Assembly (NCBI GenBank): GCA_021730985.1
Contig: JAKFYI010000031.1
Span: 204,772-268,771, forward strand
Source of the DNA: Hyphomicrobiales bacterium
GTDB lineage: Bacteria; Pseudomonadota; Alphaproteobacteria; Rhizobiales; Xanthobacteraceae
DNA: 64,000 bases
Reading direction: 5' to 3'
Of this stretch, positions 1-9,187 are shown piece after piece. Numbering within the stretch: position 1 is the first letter of the stretch; each line of letters opens with the position of its first letter. A program made the translations under genes and the position numbers. Under the pieces are notes generated by a model. The model did not search any database and was not told where the DNA came from. It saw nothing but the letters and a program-made list of their open reading frames with translations.

Positions 1-1085
1 CGCTCGGCACCGGCGAGGACGAGCAGTGGATCGACGCGCTGCACGGCACCTACAAAGAAGCGTTCATGCTGCACTACAACTTCCCTCCGTTCTCGGTCGG
101 CGAGACCGGGCGCACGGGGGCTCCGGGCCGCCGCGAAATCGGCCACGGCAAGCTCGCCTGGCGCGCCATTCGCCCGATCCTGCCGTCGAAGGAAGACTTC
201 CCCTACACCATCCGCGTCGTCTCGGAGATCACCGAGTCGAACGGTTCGTCGTCGATGGCCAGCGTGTGCGGCACCTCGCTCGCGCTGATGGATGCAGGCG
301 TGCCGCTGAAGCGCGCCACCGCCGGCATCGCGATGGGCCTCATCCTTGAGGACAAGCGGTTCGCCGTGCTCTCCGACATCCTCGGCGACGAGGATCATCT
401 CGGCGACATGGACTTCAAGGTGGCCGGCACCGAAGAGGGCATCACCGCCCTGCAGATGGACATCAAGATCGCCGGCATCACCGAAGAGATCATGAAGGTG
501 GCGCTGAACCAGGCGAAGGGCGGCCGTCTGCACATCCTCGGCGAGATGGCGAAGGCGCTCAACACCGCCCGCGCCGAGCTCGGCGAGTACGCACCGCGCA
601 TCGAGACCTTCAAGATCGCCACCGACAAGATCCGTGAAGTGATCGGCACCGGCGGCAAGGTGATCCGCGAGATCGTCGAAAAGACCGGCGCCAAGATCAA
701 CGTCGAGGACGACGGCACCGTGAAGGTGGCCTCGGCCGACGGCGAGTCGATCCGGGCTGCGGTAAACTGGATCAAGTCGATCGCCTCCGATCCGGAGATC
801 GGCCACATCTACGAAGGCACCGTGGTCAAGACGATGGAGTTCGGCGCGTTCGTGAACTTCTTCGGCGCCAAGGACGGCCTCGTCCACATCAGCCAGCTCG
901 CGGCGAACCGCGTGCAGAAGACCACCGACGTCGTCAAGGAAGGCGACAAGGTGAAGGTCAAGCTGCTCGGCTTCGACGAGCGCGGCAAGGTGCGACTGTC
1001 GATGAAGGTGGTCGATCAAGCCACCGGCGAAGATCTCGAGAAAAAGGGCGGCAGCGAGCCGCGCCCGGAGGCGGCCGCGCAGTAG
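1..1085 (+). CDS. pnp: Polyribonucleotide nucleotidyltransferase, C-terminal part (partial)
   Basis: This is the 3' part of PNPase, the phosphorolytic 3'-5' exoribonuclease of the RNA degradosome; the gene enters from the left edge with codons in phase from base 3. The first residues carry the RNase PH core motif [14 protein letters not shown], with the second catalytic core to about residue 190. A KH domain follows ([15 protein letters not shown]), then an S1 RNA-binding domain ([16 protein letters not shown] to GKVRLSMK). The tail is short and charged, as in other alphaproteobacteria. A strong intrinsic terminator lies 45 bases after the stop, so pnp ends its transcription unit. The identification is secure; only the N-terminus is missing. 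Confidence 0.97.
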   Translation, partial: LGTGEDEQWIDALHGTYKEAFMLHYNFPPFSVGETGRTGAPGRREIGHGKLAWRAIRPILPSKEDFPYTIRVVSEITESNGSSSMASVCGTSLALMDAGVPLKRATAGIAMGLILEDKRFAVLSDILGDEDHLGDMDFKVAGTEEGITALQMDIKIAGITEEIMKVALNQAKGGRLHILGEMAKALNTARAELGEYAPRIETFKIATDKIREVIGTGGKVIREIVEKTGAKINVEDDGTVKVASADGESIRAAVNWIKSIASDPEIGHIYEGTVVKTMEFGAFVNFFGAKDGLVHISQLAANRVQKTTDVVKEGDKVKVKLLGFDERGKVRLSMKVVDQATGEDLEKKGGSEPRPEAAAQ

Positions 1086-1129
1086 CGTTCCGCGCCACAG
1101 CGCCGGGCTCGCTCCGGCCAGACCAAAGC

Positions 1130-1156
1130 AAAGGGCGCCTCCGGGCGCCCTTTTTT
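1130..1156 (+). terminator. Intrinsic terminator of pnp
   Basis: A perfect 10-bp stem (AAAGGGCGCC at 1130-1139 with GGCGCCCTTT at 1144-1153) encloses a TCCG loop and runs into six T residues. It is the expected Rho-independent stop for pnp. Confidence 0.9.
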
Positions 1157-1299
1157 CTTGGTGATTTTTCGGTTGAACAGGGTGGTTAAGGAAACCGCAT
1201 TTCTGTGATGGCGGTCACATCGTGCTGGACCGGGCCCGCCTAATCTCACACCCATGCAAAGAGCCTGCTGGCTCTGACGGACACGAAAAGGGGACCGCC

Positions 1300-1503
1300 A
1301 TGACAACGATCGCTTTGGACGGCACCATCTACGCTTCCACCCCCGATACCTGGACCGGTTTCGTCGCGAGCTTCTCCGAGTTCTGCGCCGGCGTGCGCGA
1401 CGGCCGGGAAGTGGAATCCCGCCATCGGATGTCGCAACCCGACCCGGCCGAGACAAGCCGCTTCGAAATCTATCGCGCCGCCCTGCTGGGCCGCCCGGTT
1501 TGA
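1300..1503 (+). CDS. Small protein of unknown function, 67 aa
   Basis: I do not recognise this family. The ATG at 1300 is preferred over a start at 1222 because an AAAAGGGGA ribosome binding site sits just upstream. The product is soluble-looking with no signal peptide or membrane segment; its centre (TWTGFVASFSEFCAGVRDGRE) is amphipathic and the C-terminal half is charged. It stands alone between the pnp terminator and its own terminator at 1543-1579, which together with the good RBS argues for a real monocistronic gene. No function is assigned. Confidence 0.6.
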   Translation: MTTIALDGTIYASTPDTWTGFVASFSEFCAGVRDGREVESRHRMSQPDPAETSRFEIYRAALLGRPV

Positions 1504-1542
1504 CTTTGCACTGACCCTTCCGTTCCTTCCTCCTGTTCACTT

Positions 1543-1579
1543 GCCCGTCCGCGGCTCTGCCCGGACGGGCTTATTTTTT
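1543..1579 (+). terminator. Intrinsic terminator after the small 67-aa gene
   Basis: A 9-bp perfect stem (GCCCGTCCG at 1543-1551, CGGACGGGC at 1562-1570) with a 10-base loop is followed by a T-rich run (TTATTTTTT). Confidence 0.85.
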
Positions 1580-1639
1580 CGTCTATCTGCACGCGCCTTG
1601 ACGGGCTAACCTCTGCCGACCTCATATCCTGTCGGTGTC

Positions 1640-2329
1640 ATGGCCAAGCCTCCCGCTGCTCCGCCACGGCCGCATTTGTTCTCGGTATTCCCGGAGCACT
1701 TGGCGACGCGCCTGTTCGCCAGCGCGCGGCGGGTCAAGCTCACCGCCGACCAGGTGCTGTTCCTGGCCAGCGACCCGGGTGATGGCTGCTATCTGATCGA
1801 ACAGGGGCTGCTGAAGGTGAGCATCGTCGGCCCCTCAGGCACCGAACGCATCCTCGCCATTCTTGGCCCGGGCGCGATCGTGGGCGAACTCTCGACCATC
1901 GATGGGCTGCCGCGATCGGCTTCGGTCACTGCCGTGCGGGACGCCGAGCTCGACTTCATCAGCCGCACGGCATTCGACGCGTTCGCGAAGACACATCCCG
2001 AAGTGTATCAGCACATGGTGACGCTGCTGGCAGCGCGGCTGCGCGACACCGACGGCGTGCTGGCGGCGGGAAGCTTCCTGCCGCTCAAGGGCCGCGTGGC
2101 GCGCGCGCTGCTCGACCTCGCGGAAGCATTCGGCCAGCCGGTCGGACAGGGCCGCACGCTGATCCGCCAGAAGGTCAGCCAGAGCGATGTCGCCGCGATG
2201 GCCGGCATCGCGCGCGAGAACGTCAGCCGCATCCTGAACGAATGGATCAGGCTCAAGCTGGTGAGCCGGCTGTCGGGCTACTACTGCCTGGAAGATCGCG
2301 CCAAGCTCGAAAGCGAAATCAAGCTTTAG
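1640..2329 (+). CDS. Crp/Fnr-family transcriptional regulator
   Basis: This 229-aa protein has the Crp/Fnr layout. A cyclic-nucleotide-binding-like beta-barrel fills about residues 15-130, including GDGCYLIEQGLLKV and a phosphate-cassette-like stretch GELSTIDGLPRSASV. A long dimer helix and a C-terminal winged helix follow, with recognition region SQSDVAAMAGIARENVSRIL. There is no N-terminal cysteine cluster, so an FNR-type Fe-S oxygen sensor is unlikely. The RSA sequence in the cassette resembles cAMP-responsive members, but the ligand cannot be fixed from sequence. It is a single gene, convergent with the oxidoreductase that follows. Confidence 0.9.
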   Translation: MAKPPAAPPRPHLFSVFPEHLATRLFASARRVKLTADQVLFLASDPGDGCYLIEQGLLKVSIVGPSGTERILAILGPGAIVGELSTIDGLPRSASVTAVRDAELDFISRTAFDAFAKTHPEVYQHMVTLLAARLRDTDGVLAAGSFLPLKGRVARALLDLAEAFGQPVGQGRTLIRQKVSQSDVAAMAGIARENVSRILNEWIRLKLVSRLSGYYCLEDRAKLESEIKL

Positions 2330-2366
2330 TGCCTACCGCGCATGACCGCGGCGGGAACGGCATCGC

Positions 2367-3983
2367 CTAAACCAGCTTCGCCAGCGCCTCGCCGGCATCC
2401 CACGGCTTCCACCACGGCTTCAGCCCCAGGTCGCGCGCGATAATGCCCGCGGAGATGTAGCCGCCGCCGCCGGAAATCGCGCCGCCCGGGTGCGTCGCAG
2501 AGCCGGCCATGTAGAGCCGCCCCACCGGCGTGCGATAGCCGAAGTGGTTGTACATCACCTGCTCGGCGTTGAACGCGCCCATGAAAATGTCGCCGCCGCG
2601 CATCTGCGGGAACTGCGCGACATACTCGCGGCCGGTGTAGACGTGCTGTGCAATAATATTCTTGCGCGTCATGTTGGAGGCGTAACGCGACCACTTCTCG
2701 ATGATCCGGTCGGCGAACTCGCGCTTGAAGTCCTCGTAGTCCTGCTCGCCGATGTCCGGGTCGAGCGGCATGACGTGCCACGCGTAGTTGGTGGCCTTGC
2801 CGGGCGGCGCCTGGGTCGGATCGATGGTGCTGAGCGGTCCCGCGCCGAACTGCACGATTTGCGGCACGCGGTTCGCCACCACGTCGGCGTGCGCCGCCAT
2901 CAGGTCGTCCATCGTCTCCGCGCCGAGACTCCATTTCAGCGTGCGGCTGATGTTGGGATCGAACTTCTCTGCGTTGAGCTTGATCGGCTCGTTGAGCGCC
3001 AGATGCAGGCCGAAGATCGACCACTTGGTGTATTGGAAATCGTCGATCTTCTTGGCGAACGCCGCCGGAAGCTGTTCGCGGCCGATCAGGTTTTCGAAGG
3101 TCTGGTGAACGTCGAGCGTGGAGGCGACGAACTGGCGCGCCCGCACCGTCTTGCCGTTCCGCAAGGCGATGCCGGTCGCCTTGCCGCCCTCGACCACGAT
3201 GCGCTCGATATCGGCCTGCGGCTCGAAACGCCCGCCGGACGCGATGAACGTCTCCATCAGCCCGCGCGCCAGATTGAACGAGCCGCCCTGGCAGAGCTGG
3301 TAGCCACTCTGTAGATCGAAGGCACGGATCACCGAGCCCATCGGACTGGTCTTGGACATCGTATCGACCAGCCAGGTGCCGAACAGCGACACCTTGAACA
3401 GGAACAGAAGCTGGACGTGCTCGTTCTCGAACAACTCCTTCACCACATCGAACGGCTGTCGCGCGCACACTTCGAGAAAGTCGCGGCCGATCGCGCTCTT
3501 GTTCAGCAGCGCCTCGCGCTCGGCCTGCGGCAGCGGCTCGGCGTAGCGCTCGGGCAGAAAGATGCGCTCGGTGATCTCCTCGGCGCGGCGATTCCAGTCG
3601 CGGAAGGTCTGCGCATCCTTCTTGGAAAAACGCGCCACGTTGGCGAGCGTCTCCTCCAGGTCGCGGCCGAACACCAGCACGCTGCCGTCGAGGTGCGGCT
3701 GGCCCAGTTCGTAGCGCGGCGTGATGTAGCTGACGCGGTCGGCGAGACCAAAGTCCTTGAACCACGGCGTCTCGGTGATGTGGAAGTGATTGATCGAATG
3801 CAGGTTGTGGTAGAAACCCGGGACGGTCGCTTCCTCGGTGGACAGCCCGCCGCCGTACTTTAGCCGCCGGTCCACCAGCAGGATATCGAGGCCGCTTTTC
3901 GCCAGATACGAGCCCAGCACCAGCCCGTGATGCCCGGCGCCGACAATGATGCCGTCGTAGCTCTTGTCGAGCGCCGCAGTCAT
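2367..3983 (-). CDS. FAD-dependent phytoene-desaturase-like oxidoreductase (PYROXD2/COG1233 type)
   Basis: This 538-aa flavoprotein opens with an FAD-binding Rossmann motif (DGIIVGAGHHGLVLGSYLAKSG) and ends with the C-terminal FAD motif typical of the CrtI/amine-oxidase superfamily (GSATHPGGAISGGGGYISA). Length and motifs fit the COG1233 NAD(P)/FAD oxidoreductases related to animal PYROXD2 rather than true carotenoid desaturases, and no carotenoid genes lie nearby. The substrate is unknown. It is monocistronic and separated from fabI by a palindromic repeat at 4016-4104. Confidence 0.85.
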   Translation of the reverse strand: MTAALDKSYDGIIVGAGHHGLVLGSYLAKSGLDILLVDRRLKYGGGLSTEEATVPGFYHNLHSINHFHITETPWFKDFGLADRVSYITPRYELGQPHLDGSVLVFGRDLEETLANVARFSKKDAQTFRDWNRRAEEITERIFLPERYAEPLPQAEREALLNKSAIGRDFLEVCARQPFDVVKELFENEHVQLLFLFKVSLFGTWLVDTMSKTSPMGSVIRAFDLQSGYQLCQGGSFNLARGLMETFIASGGRFEPQADIERIVVEGGKATGIALRNGKTVRARQFVASTLDVHQTFENLIGREQLPAAFAKKIDDFQYTKWSIFGLHLALNEPIKLNAEKFDPNISRTLKWSLGAETMDDLMAAHADVVANRVPQIVQFGAGPLSTIDPTQAPPGKATNYAWHVMPLDPDIGEQDYEDFKREFADRIIEKWSRYASNMTRKNIIAQHVYTGREYVAQFPQMRGGDIFMGAFNAEQVMYNHFGYRTPVGRLYMAGSATHPGGAISGGGGYISAGIIARDLGLKPWWKPWDAGEALAKLV

Positions 3984-4015
3984 AGTTCACTCCCACTTGC
4001 GCGCGTGGCGTGACG

Positions 4016-4104
4016 TCATTGCCGGGCTTGACCCGGCAATCCATCGCTTCGCAAAAGCATTGTGACTGGTTGATGGACCCCCGGGTCAAGCCCGGGGGTG
4101 ACGC
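4016..4104. repeat. Pair of CCGGG palindromes between fabI and the oxidoreductase
   Basis: Two hairpins face each other. ATTGCCGGG (4018-4026) pairs with CCCGGCAAT (4032-4040), and ACCCCCGGG (4077-4085) pairs with CCCGGGGGT (4091-4099), each with a 5-base loop. The same type of element recurs at 37467-37489 and 58108-58130, so it is a dispersed REP-like repeat. Confidence 0.7.
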
Positions 4105-4123
4105 ATTGCAGACGGCGAAAGAC

Positions 4124-4948
4124 TTACTGCGCGGCGTCCTTGTTCTCGGCGCCCTCGGCGCGCAACGCGTCGGGCTGCGGCATGGCGATGACGTTGTAGC
4201 CGGAATCGACGAAGTGAATTTCGCCGGTCACACCGCTGGACAAGTCGGAGAGCAGGTAGAGCCCGGCGCCGCCGAGGTCCTCGAGCGACACGCCGCGGCC
4301 GAGCGGCGAGTGCTTCTGCTGAAACGCGAACATGTAGCGCGCATCGTTGATGCCGGCGCCGGCCAGCGTGCGGATCGGGCCGGCCGAGATCGCGTTGACG
4401 CGAATTTTCTGCGGCCCGAAGTCCACCGCCAGATAGCGCACCGACGCTTCGAGCCCGGCCTTGGCAACCCCCATCACGTTGTAGTTCGGCATGGCGCGGT
4501 CGCCGCCGTTGTAGGTCAGCGTCACCATCGAGCCGCCGTTCGGCATCATCTCGGCGGCGCGCTTGGCCGCTTCGGTGAACGAGAAGCATGAGATGACGAG
4601 GGTGCGCTGGAAGTTCGCGCGGGTGGTGTCGGCGTAGCGGCCCTTCAGCTCGTTCTTGTCGGAAAAGCCGATGGCGTGGACCAGGAAGTCCATCGTGCCC
4701 CACTGCTTCTTCAACTCGGCAAACGTCTGATCGACGGAGGCAATGTCCTCGACGTCGCACGCCAGCGCGAGCTTGGAGCCCACGGATTCGGCGAGCGGCT
4801 TAACGCGCCGGCCGAGCGCCTCGCCCTGGTAGGTGAATGCCAGTTCCGCGCCCTGCGCCGCGGCAGCCTTGGCGATCCCCCAGGCGATCGAGTGATCGTT
4901 GGCGACCCCCATGATCAGGCCGCGCTTACCCTTCATCATATCCGACAT
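4124..4948 (-). CDS. fabI: Enoyl-ACP reductase (NADH), FabI type
   Basis: FabI catalyses the last reduction of each fatty acid elongation cycle. The start at 4948 gives 274 aa, and with this start the catalytic Tyr and Lys fall at Y156 and K163 (YNVMGVAK), the same positions as in E. coli FabI; Tyr146 (TLTYNGGD) is also kept. The N-terminus shows the FabI variant of the SDR NAD motif (GVANDHSIAWGIA). The start lies 5 bases after the fabB stop, so it is translated from the fabA-fabB-fabI message. An upstream extension in the same frame only overlaps fabB and is not protein-like. Confidence 0.96.
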   Translation of the reverse strand: MSDMMKGKRGLIMGVANDHSIAWGIAKAAAAQGAELAFTYQGEALGRRVKPLAESVGSKLALACDVEDIASVDQTFAELKKQWGTMDFLVHAIGFSDKNELKGRYADTTRANFQRTLVISCFSFTEAAKRAAEMMPNGGSMVTLTYNGGDRAMPNYNVMGVAKAGLEASVRYLAVDFGPQKIRVNAISAGPIRTLAGAGINDARYMFAFQQKHSPLGRGVSLEDLGGAGLYLLSDLSSGVTGEIHFVDSGYNVIAMPQPDALRAEGAENKDAAQ

Positions 4949-4953
4949 GGTGA

Positions 4954-6174
4954 TTATACGTCCAACCGCTTGAACACGACCGAGGCGTTTGTGCCGCCGA
5001 AGCCAAATGAATTCGACAACACGGCGCCGAGCTTCACGTTGTCCTTGCGCTCGCGCAGGATCGGCATGTCGGCAAAGGCGGGGTCGATATTCTGGATGTT
5101 GGCGCTCTCGCACATGAAGCCGTTGTTCATCATGAGCAGCGAATAGATCGCCTCCTGCACGCCGGCGGCGCCGAGCGAATGGCCGGTGAGCGATTTGGTC
5201 GCCGAAATCGGCGGGCACTTGTCGCCGAACACGTCGCGGATCGCCCCGATCTCGGCGGCGTCGCCGACCGGCGTCGCGGTGGCGTGCGGGTTGATGTAAT
5301 CGATCGGTACTTTCACGGTCTCAAGCGCCATCTTCATACAGCGCATCGCGCCTTCGCCCGATGGCGCTACCATGTCATCGCCGTCCGAGGTCGCACCATA
5401 ACCGGCGACCTCTGCATAAATCTTCGCACCCCTCGCGCGAGCGTGCTCGAGTTCTTCCAGCACCAGCACGCCGGCGCCGCCGGCGATCACGAAGCCGTCG
5501 CGGTCCTTGTCGTAGGCGCGGGACGCCGTCTCCGGCGTGTCGTTGTATTTCGTCGACATCGCGCCCATGGCGTCGAACATATTCGACAATGTCCAGTGCA
5601 GTTCTTCCGAGCCGCCGGCGAACACCATGTCTTGCTTGCCCCATTGGATCAATTCGGCAGCGTTGCCGATGCAATGATTGGAGGTCGCGCAAGCCGACGA
5701 AATCGAATAGTTCACGCCCTTGATTTTGAACCAGGTGGCGAGCGTCGCCGACGCGGTCGACGACATCACCTTCGGCACTGCGAACGGGCCGATGCGCTTG
5801 GGCGAGCCTTTCTCGCGCGTGATGTCCGCGGCATCGACCAGCACGCTGGTCGATGGACCGCCCGAGCCCATCACGATGCCGGTGCGCGGATTGGAAATGT
5901 CTTTCTCCTCGACGCCGCTATCGCGGATCGCCTGCTCCATGGCGACGTGATTCCAGGCCGAACCCGGGCCGAGAAACCGCATGGCGCGGCGATCGATCGA
6001 TCCCGACGGATCGAGCGTCGGCATGCCCTGCACCTGGCAGCGGAAGCCGTGGCTGGCAAAATCCTCCGAGCGCGTGATCCCGGATTTGGCTTCGCGCAGA
6101 CTGGCGAGGACTTCCTGCGTGTTGTTGCCGATCGATGAGACGATGCCCATCCCGGTCACGACGACTCGTCTCAT
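4954..6174 (-). CDS. fabB: Beta-ketoacyl-ACP synthase I
   Basis: FabB elongates unsaturated acyl-ACP by condensation with malonyl-ACP. Starting at 6174 ([10 protein letters not shown]), behind a GAGG ribosome binding site, the product is 406 aa, the length of E. coli FabB. The triad is intact: Cys162 (SSACATS), His297 (NPHATATP) and His332 (LTGHSLG). The 21 extra residues of the longer reading frame are not needed. It sits between fabA and fabI in one operon, the standard arrangement for the FabA/FabB anaerobic unsaturated fatty acid route in this order. Confidence 0.96.
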   Translation of the reverse strand: MRRVVVTGMGIVSSIGNNTQEVLASLREAKSGITRSEDFASHGFRCQVQGMPTLDPSGSIDRRAMRFLGPGSAWNHVAMEQAIRDSGVEEKDISNPRTGIVMGSGGPSTSVLVDAADITREKGSPKRIGPFAVPKVMSSTASATLATWFKIKGVNYSISSACATSNHCIGNAAELIQWGKQDMVFAGGSEELHWTLSNMFDAMGAMSTKYNDTPETASRAYDKDRDGFVIAGGAGVLVLEELEHARARGAKIYAEVAGYGATSDGDDMVAPSGEGAMRCMKMALETVKVPIDYINPHATATPVGDAAEIGAIRDVFGDKCPPISATKSLTGHSLGAAGVQEAIYSLLMMNNGFMCESANIQNIDPAFADMPILRERKDNVKLGAVLSNSFGFGGTNASVVFKRLDV

Positions 6175-6310
6175 GGCTGCCTCGTGCGCAATATCAAGGA
6201 CCCCGCCTGCCCCGGCCGTGTCGTTGGACTGGGCCACATTTGGCCCGATTGACGCAATGACGCAAGAGCGGGTCTTGGCCGGAAAACCGGCCCGCTTTCA
6301 AGACCATGCC

Positions 6311-6841
6311 CTAGGCGGAGGCCGGCTGGGGCGTGTCGGCGTCGCGGAACAGCCCAACCTTGAGGTCGAGGGCGCGGTAGATCACGGTACCGTCCGCCTC
6401 GAGCCAGCCGTCGGCGATGCCCAGCACCAGCTTGGAGCGCATCACCCGCTTGAGGTCGATACCGTAGACGATCTTCTTCATGGTCGGCAGCACCTGGCCG
6501 GAGAACTTTACCTCGCCCATGCCAAGCGCGCGGCCCTTGCCGGACGAGCCGGACCAGCCGAGGAAGAAGCCCAGCATCTGCCACAGCGCGTCGAGGCCGA
6601 GGCAACCAGGCATCACCGGATCGCCCTTGAAATGGCACGGGAAGAACCAGAGGTCGGGCCGGAGGTCGAGTTCTGCCCGGATGAATCCCTTGCCGTTCGG
6701 GCCGCCAGTCTCCGATATTTCGGAGATTCGGTCGAACATCAGCATCGGCGGCAGCGGCAGTTGCGGCCCGTCGGGGAACATCTCGCCGCGGCCGCAGCGT
6801 AGCAGATCTTCGTATTCAAAACGGCTGGGTCGGATTTCCAT
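6311..6841 (-). CDS. fabA: 3-hydroxydecanoyl-ACP dehydratase/isomerase
   Basis: FabA dehydrates 3-hydroxydecanoyl-ACP and isomerises trans-2- to cis-3-decenoyl-ACP, the branch point to unsaturated fatty acids. With the ATG at 6841 the protein is 176 aa and the catalytic pair lands on His70 (FFPCHFKGD) and Asp84 (CLGLDALWQ), as in E. coli. A TTG at 6862 with an AGGAAA upstream is an alternative start that would add seven residues. It is the first gene of fabA-fabB-fabI and is divergent from irr, a neighbourhood I know from Bradyrhizobium-type genomes. Confidence 0.95.
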   Translation of the reverse strand: MEIRPSRFEYEDLLRCGRGEMFPDGPQLPLPPMLMFDRISEISETGGPNGKGFIRAELDLRPDLWFFPCHFKGDPVMPGCLGLDALWQMLGFFLGWSGSSGKGRALGMGEVKFSGQVLPTMKKIVYGIDLKRVMRSKLVLGIADGWLEADGTVIYRALDLKVGLFRDADTPQPASA

Positions 6842-7005
6842 TGCGCTCGCGCTGCTGGCCAATTGGTTTGATTTCCTAACATAAAGGCCACCGCTGCGGA
6901 AAAACAGGCCCAGAAACCGGGCCGCAAATGAGACTGATGTTCGCAGCCTTGTTGCGATAAAGTTGCATCAAGGCCCCGGGCCAGATATGATTACAATTGC
7001 AACAG

Positions 7006-7022
7006 TTTAGAAGCGTTCCTAG
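7006..7022. promoter_or_regulatory. Candidate iron control element (Irr box) in the irr/fabA divergent region
   Basis: TTTAGAA-GCG-TTCCTAG is an imperfect inverted repeat close to the ICE/Irr-box pattern TTTAGAA-N3-TTCTAAA as I recall it from Bradyrhizobium. It begins 46 bases before the irr ATG, consistent with autoregulation. The right half has two mismatches, so this is a suggestion only. Confidence 0.4.
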
Positions 7023-7051
7023 ATAGTCGTCAGCAGTTCGAGTGCACCAAT

Positions 7052-7552
7052 ATGAACCCACCGCGGACCATGGTTGTCTCCAGCGCGATCGAATCGGCCC
7101 ACGAAATTCAGGCCAATCTCAATCGCGGTGAATTGACGGGCTGCCCCTGGCACGACGTGAAGTCGATGCTGCGGGATGTCGGCCTGCGCCCAACCCGTCA
7201 GCGGATGGCGCTCGGCTGGATCCTGTTCGCCAAGGGCGACCGGCATCTGACCGCCGAGATGCTCTACGAAGAAGCCTCCAAGGCGAAGGTGCCGGTGTCG
7301 CTCGCCACCGTGTATAATACGCTGCACCAGTTCACCGACGTCGGCCTGCTGCGCCAGGTCGCGGTCGATGGGTCCAAGACTTATTTCGACACCAACACCA
7401 CCTCGCATCACCACTTCTTCGTCGAGGGCGAGAACGCCCTGGTCGATATTCCGGGCGCCGAACAGATTGTCGGCAAGATGCCGGACGCCCCGAATGGCTA
7501 CGAAGTGGCCCGCGTCGACGTGATCGTCAGGCTGCGCCGCAAGGGCAAGTAG
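7052..7552 (+). CDS. irr: Iron response regulator Irr (Fur family)
   Basis: Irr is the haem-responsive Fur-family regulator of rhizobia, active under iron limitation and degraded or inactivated when it binds haem. The 166-aa protein carries both features tied to haem sensing: an N-terminal haem regulatory motif G30-C31-P32-W33-H34 and the second histidine cluster H119-H120-H121 (TTSHHHFF). The Fur-type winged helix is clear (LRPTRQRMALGW; PVSLATVYNTLHQFTDVGLL). The C-terminus lacks Fur-like CxxC zinc pairs, as usual for Irr. It is transcribed away from fabA and ends at a terminator at 7575-7607. Confidence 0.95.
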   Translation: MNPPRTMVVSSAIESAHEIQANLNRGELTGCPWHDVKSMLRDVGLRPTRQRMALGWILFAKGDRHLTAEMLYEEASKAKVPVSLATVYNTLHQFTDVGLLRQVAVDGSKTYFDTNTTSHHHFFVEGENALVDIPGAEQIVGKMPDAPNGYEVARVDVIVRLRRKGK

Positions 7553-7574
7553 TCCGGCCGACTTTTAGATTTCG

Positions 7575-7607
7575 AAATGGCCGGGCCCGTCCCGGCCATT
7601 TGCTTTT
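7575..7607 (+). terminator. Intrinsic terminator of irr
   Basis: AAATGGCCGGG (7575-7585) and CCCGGCCATTT (7591-7601) form an 11-bp perfect stem with a 5-base loop, followed by GCTTTT. Confidence 0.8.
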
Positions 7608-7699
7608 GAGGCGGCCCCACGGCCCGCTTGCGCCCGACGCAGGGCTGTCATCAACTAGCGCTAACAACCGGCAGAACCCGCCTTTCGGGAGGATTTTTC

Positions 7700-9034
7700 A
7701 TGGCCTTGCAATTCACGCGACGCGCTGCGCTGGGCGCAGCCTTCGCCCTCGCCGCAAGCGCGGCATCCGCGCAGAGCGTCGGCGACAAGCTCGTCATCGT
7801 CACGTCGTTCTCCAAAGACCTTACGGTGCCGTTCGCCACTGCGTTCGAGAAGAAGCACCCCGGCGTCAAGGTCGAGGTGCAGAACCGCAACAGTGCGGCG
7901 GCGATCGCCTTCATCCGTGAGACGCGATCGAGCCCGCCCGACATTTTCTGGGCATCGGCGCCAGACGCCTTCGAGGTACTGAAGAAGAATTCGCTGCTGC
8001 AGAAATATAAGCCGCAAGCGCAAGGCGTCGCCGACAAGGTCGGCAGCTATCCGATCAACGATCCCGACGGCTTCTACATGGGCTTTGCCGCCTCGGGTTA
8101 CGGCATCATGTTCAACACGCGCTACATGCGCGCCAACAACCTGCCCGCCCCGAAGGAATGGGACGATCTCAAGAAGCCGGCGTACTTCGGCCACGTCGGT
8201 TTCTCGGCGCCGTCGCGCTCCGGCACCTCGCACCTCACCGTCGAAACCATCCTGCAGGGCGAGGGCTGGGACAAAGGCTGGGCGACGCTGCTGGAGCTGG
8301 GCGGCAACTTCCAGCAGGTCTCCGACCGTTCGTTCGGCGTGCCCGACGCGGTCAACAGCGGACAGTACGGCGTCGGCATCGTGATCGACTTCTTCGGCCT
8401 GTCCGCCAAGGCATCGGGCTTCCCGGTCGAGTTCGTCTATCCGAGCGTGACCGCCATCGTTCCGGCCAATGTCGGCATCATCGCCAACGCCAGGAATCAG
8501 AAGGCCGCCGAAGCGTTCGTCGAGTTCCTGCTGTCCGAAGAAGGCCAGCAGATCCTGCTCGATCCCAAGATCCAGCGCCTGCCGGTGCGGCCGGCAAGCT
8601 ACGCCAAGGCGCCCGTGGGATATCCCAATCCGTTCAGCGACAAGAGTCTCGGCGCCAAGGTAAAGTTTGACGCCGACGTGTCCGAGGCGCGCTACGAACT
8701 GGTCAATTCGCTGTACGACCGTCTCGTGACCTTCCGCCTCAAGGAACTCAACGCCGCCTGGAAGGCGATCCACGACGCCGAGAAGAAGATCGGCTCGGGC
8801 GGCAGCGCCGAAGCCAAGCGGCTTGTCGCCGAAGCGCGCAAGCTCGCCACAACGGTGCCCATCAGCTCCACCGAGGCTGCCGACAAAGCGATTGCCGGCT
8901 CGTTCCAGGAGGTAAAGAAGGGCGAGAAGGTGGCCGGCCGCCAAGCCGAGTTCGAGCAAAAGTGGGACACCGCCGCATCGAAGAATTACGCGGACGCCAA
9001 GACGCTGGCGGAGAAGGCGGCGGCGGCGAAGTAG
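7700..9034 (+). CDS. ABC transporter periplasmic solute-binding protein (iron/thiamine/polyamine class)
   Basis: The ATG at 7700 follows a GGGAGGA ribosome binding site and opens a 444-aa protein with a classical signal peptide (TRRAALG, hydrophobic core, cleavage near ASAQS). The mature part looks like family 1/6 extracellular solute-binding proteins, with SFSKDLTVPFATAFEKKHPGVKV near its N-terminus and FYMGFAASGYGIMFNT in the hinge region. About 100 C-terminal residues are Lys/Ala-rich and helical, longer than a typical FbpA. With the two-domain permease and the ATPase downstream it forms a complete importer. The substrate may be Fe3+, but no iron-ligand pattern can be fixed by eye. Confidence 0.87.
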   Translation: MALQFTRRAALGAAFALAASAASAQSVGDKLVIVTSFSKDLTVPFATAFEKKHPGVKVEVQNRNSAAAIAFIRETRSSPPDIFWASAPDAFEVLKKNSLLQKYKPQAQGVADKVGSYPINDPDGFYMGFAASGYGIMFNTRYMRANNLPAPKEWDDLKKPAYFGHVGFSAPSRSGTSHLTVETILQGEGWDKGWATLLELGGNFQQVSDRSFGVPDAVNSGQYGVGIVIDFFGLSAKASGFPVEFVYPSVTAIVPANVGIIANARNQKAAEAFVEFLLSEEGQQILLDPKIQRLPVRPASYAKAPVGYPNPFSDKSLGAKVKFDADVSEARYELVNSLYDRLVTFRLKELNAAWKAIHDAEKKIGSGGSAEAKRLVAEARKLATTVPISSTEAADKAIAGSFQEVKKGEKVAGRQAEFEQKWDTAASKNYADAKTLAEKAAAAK

Positions 9035-9079
9035 CGCGGTCTCTTTTCGGGCACGGTGCAGCGCAACACCCACGCTGTC

Positions 9080-9168
9080 ATGCCCGCGAAGGCGGGCATC
9101 CAGTAGCCACCGCCGTCAATTGAATGGATAGTATCTCGGGTACTGGATCGCCCGCTTTCGCGGGCGAT
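9080..9168. repeat. Two GC-rich palindromes between binding protein and permease genes
   Basis: ATGCCCGC/GCGGGCAT (9080-9087, 9092-9099) and ATCGCCCGC/GCGGGCGAT (9147-9155, 9160-9168) are short hairpins of the intergenic type seen elsewhere in the window. The second one contains an ATG in frame with the permease, which is probably not the true start. Confidence 0.65.
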
Positions 9169-9187
9169 GACACCGAGTATGCGAGCG

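Noticed and set aside
4949..5218. N-terminal extension of FabI
   Set aside because: The extension is antisense-like Arg-rich sequence within fabB; starting at 4948 puts the catalytic residues at the canonical Y156 and K163.
9167..9187. ATG 9167 as the permease start
   Set aside because: The codon lies inside a palindromic repeat and has no ribosome binding site; the ATG at 9188 is more plausible.
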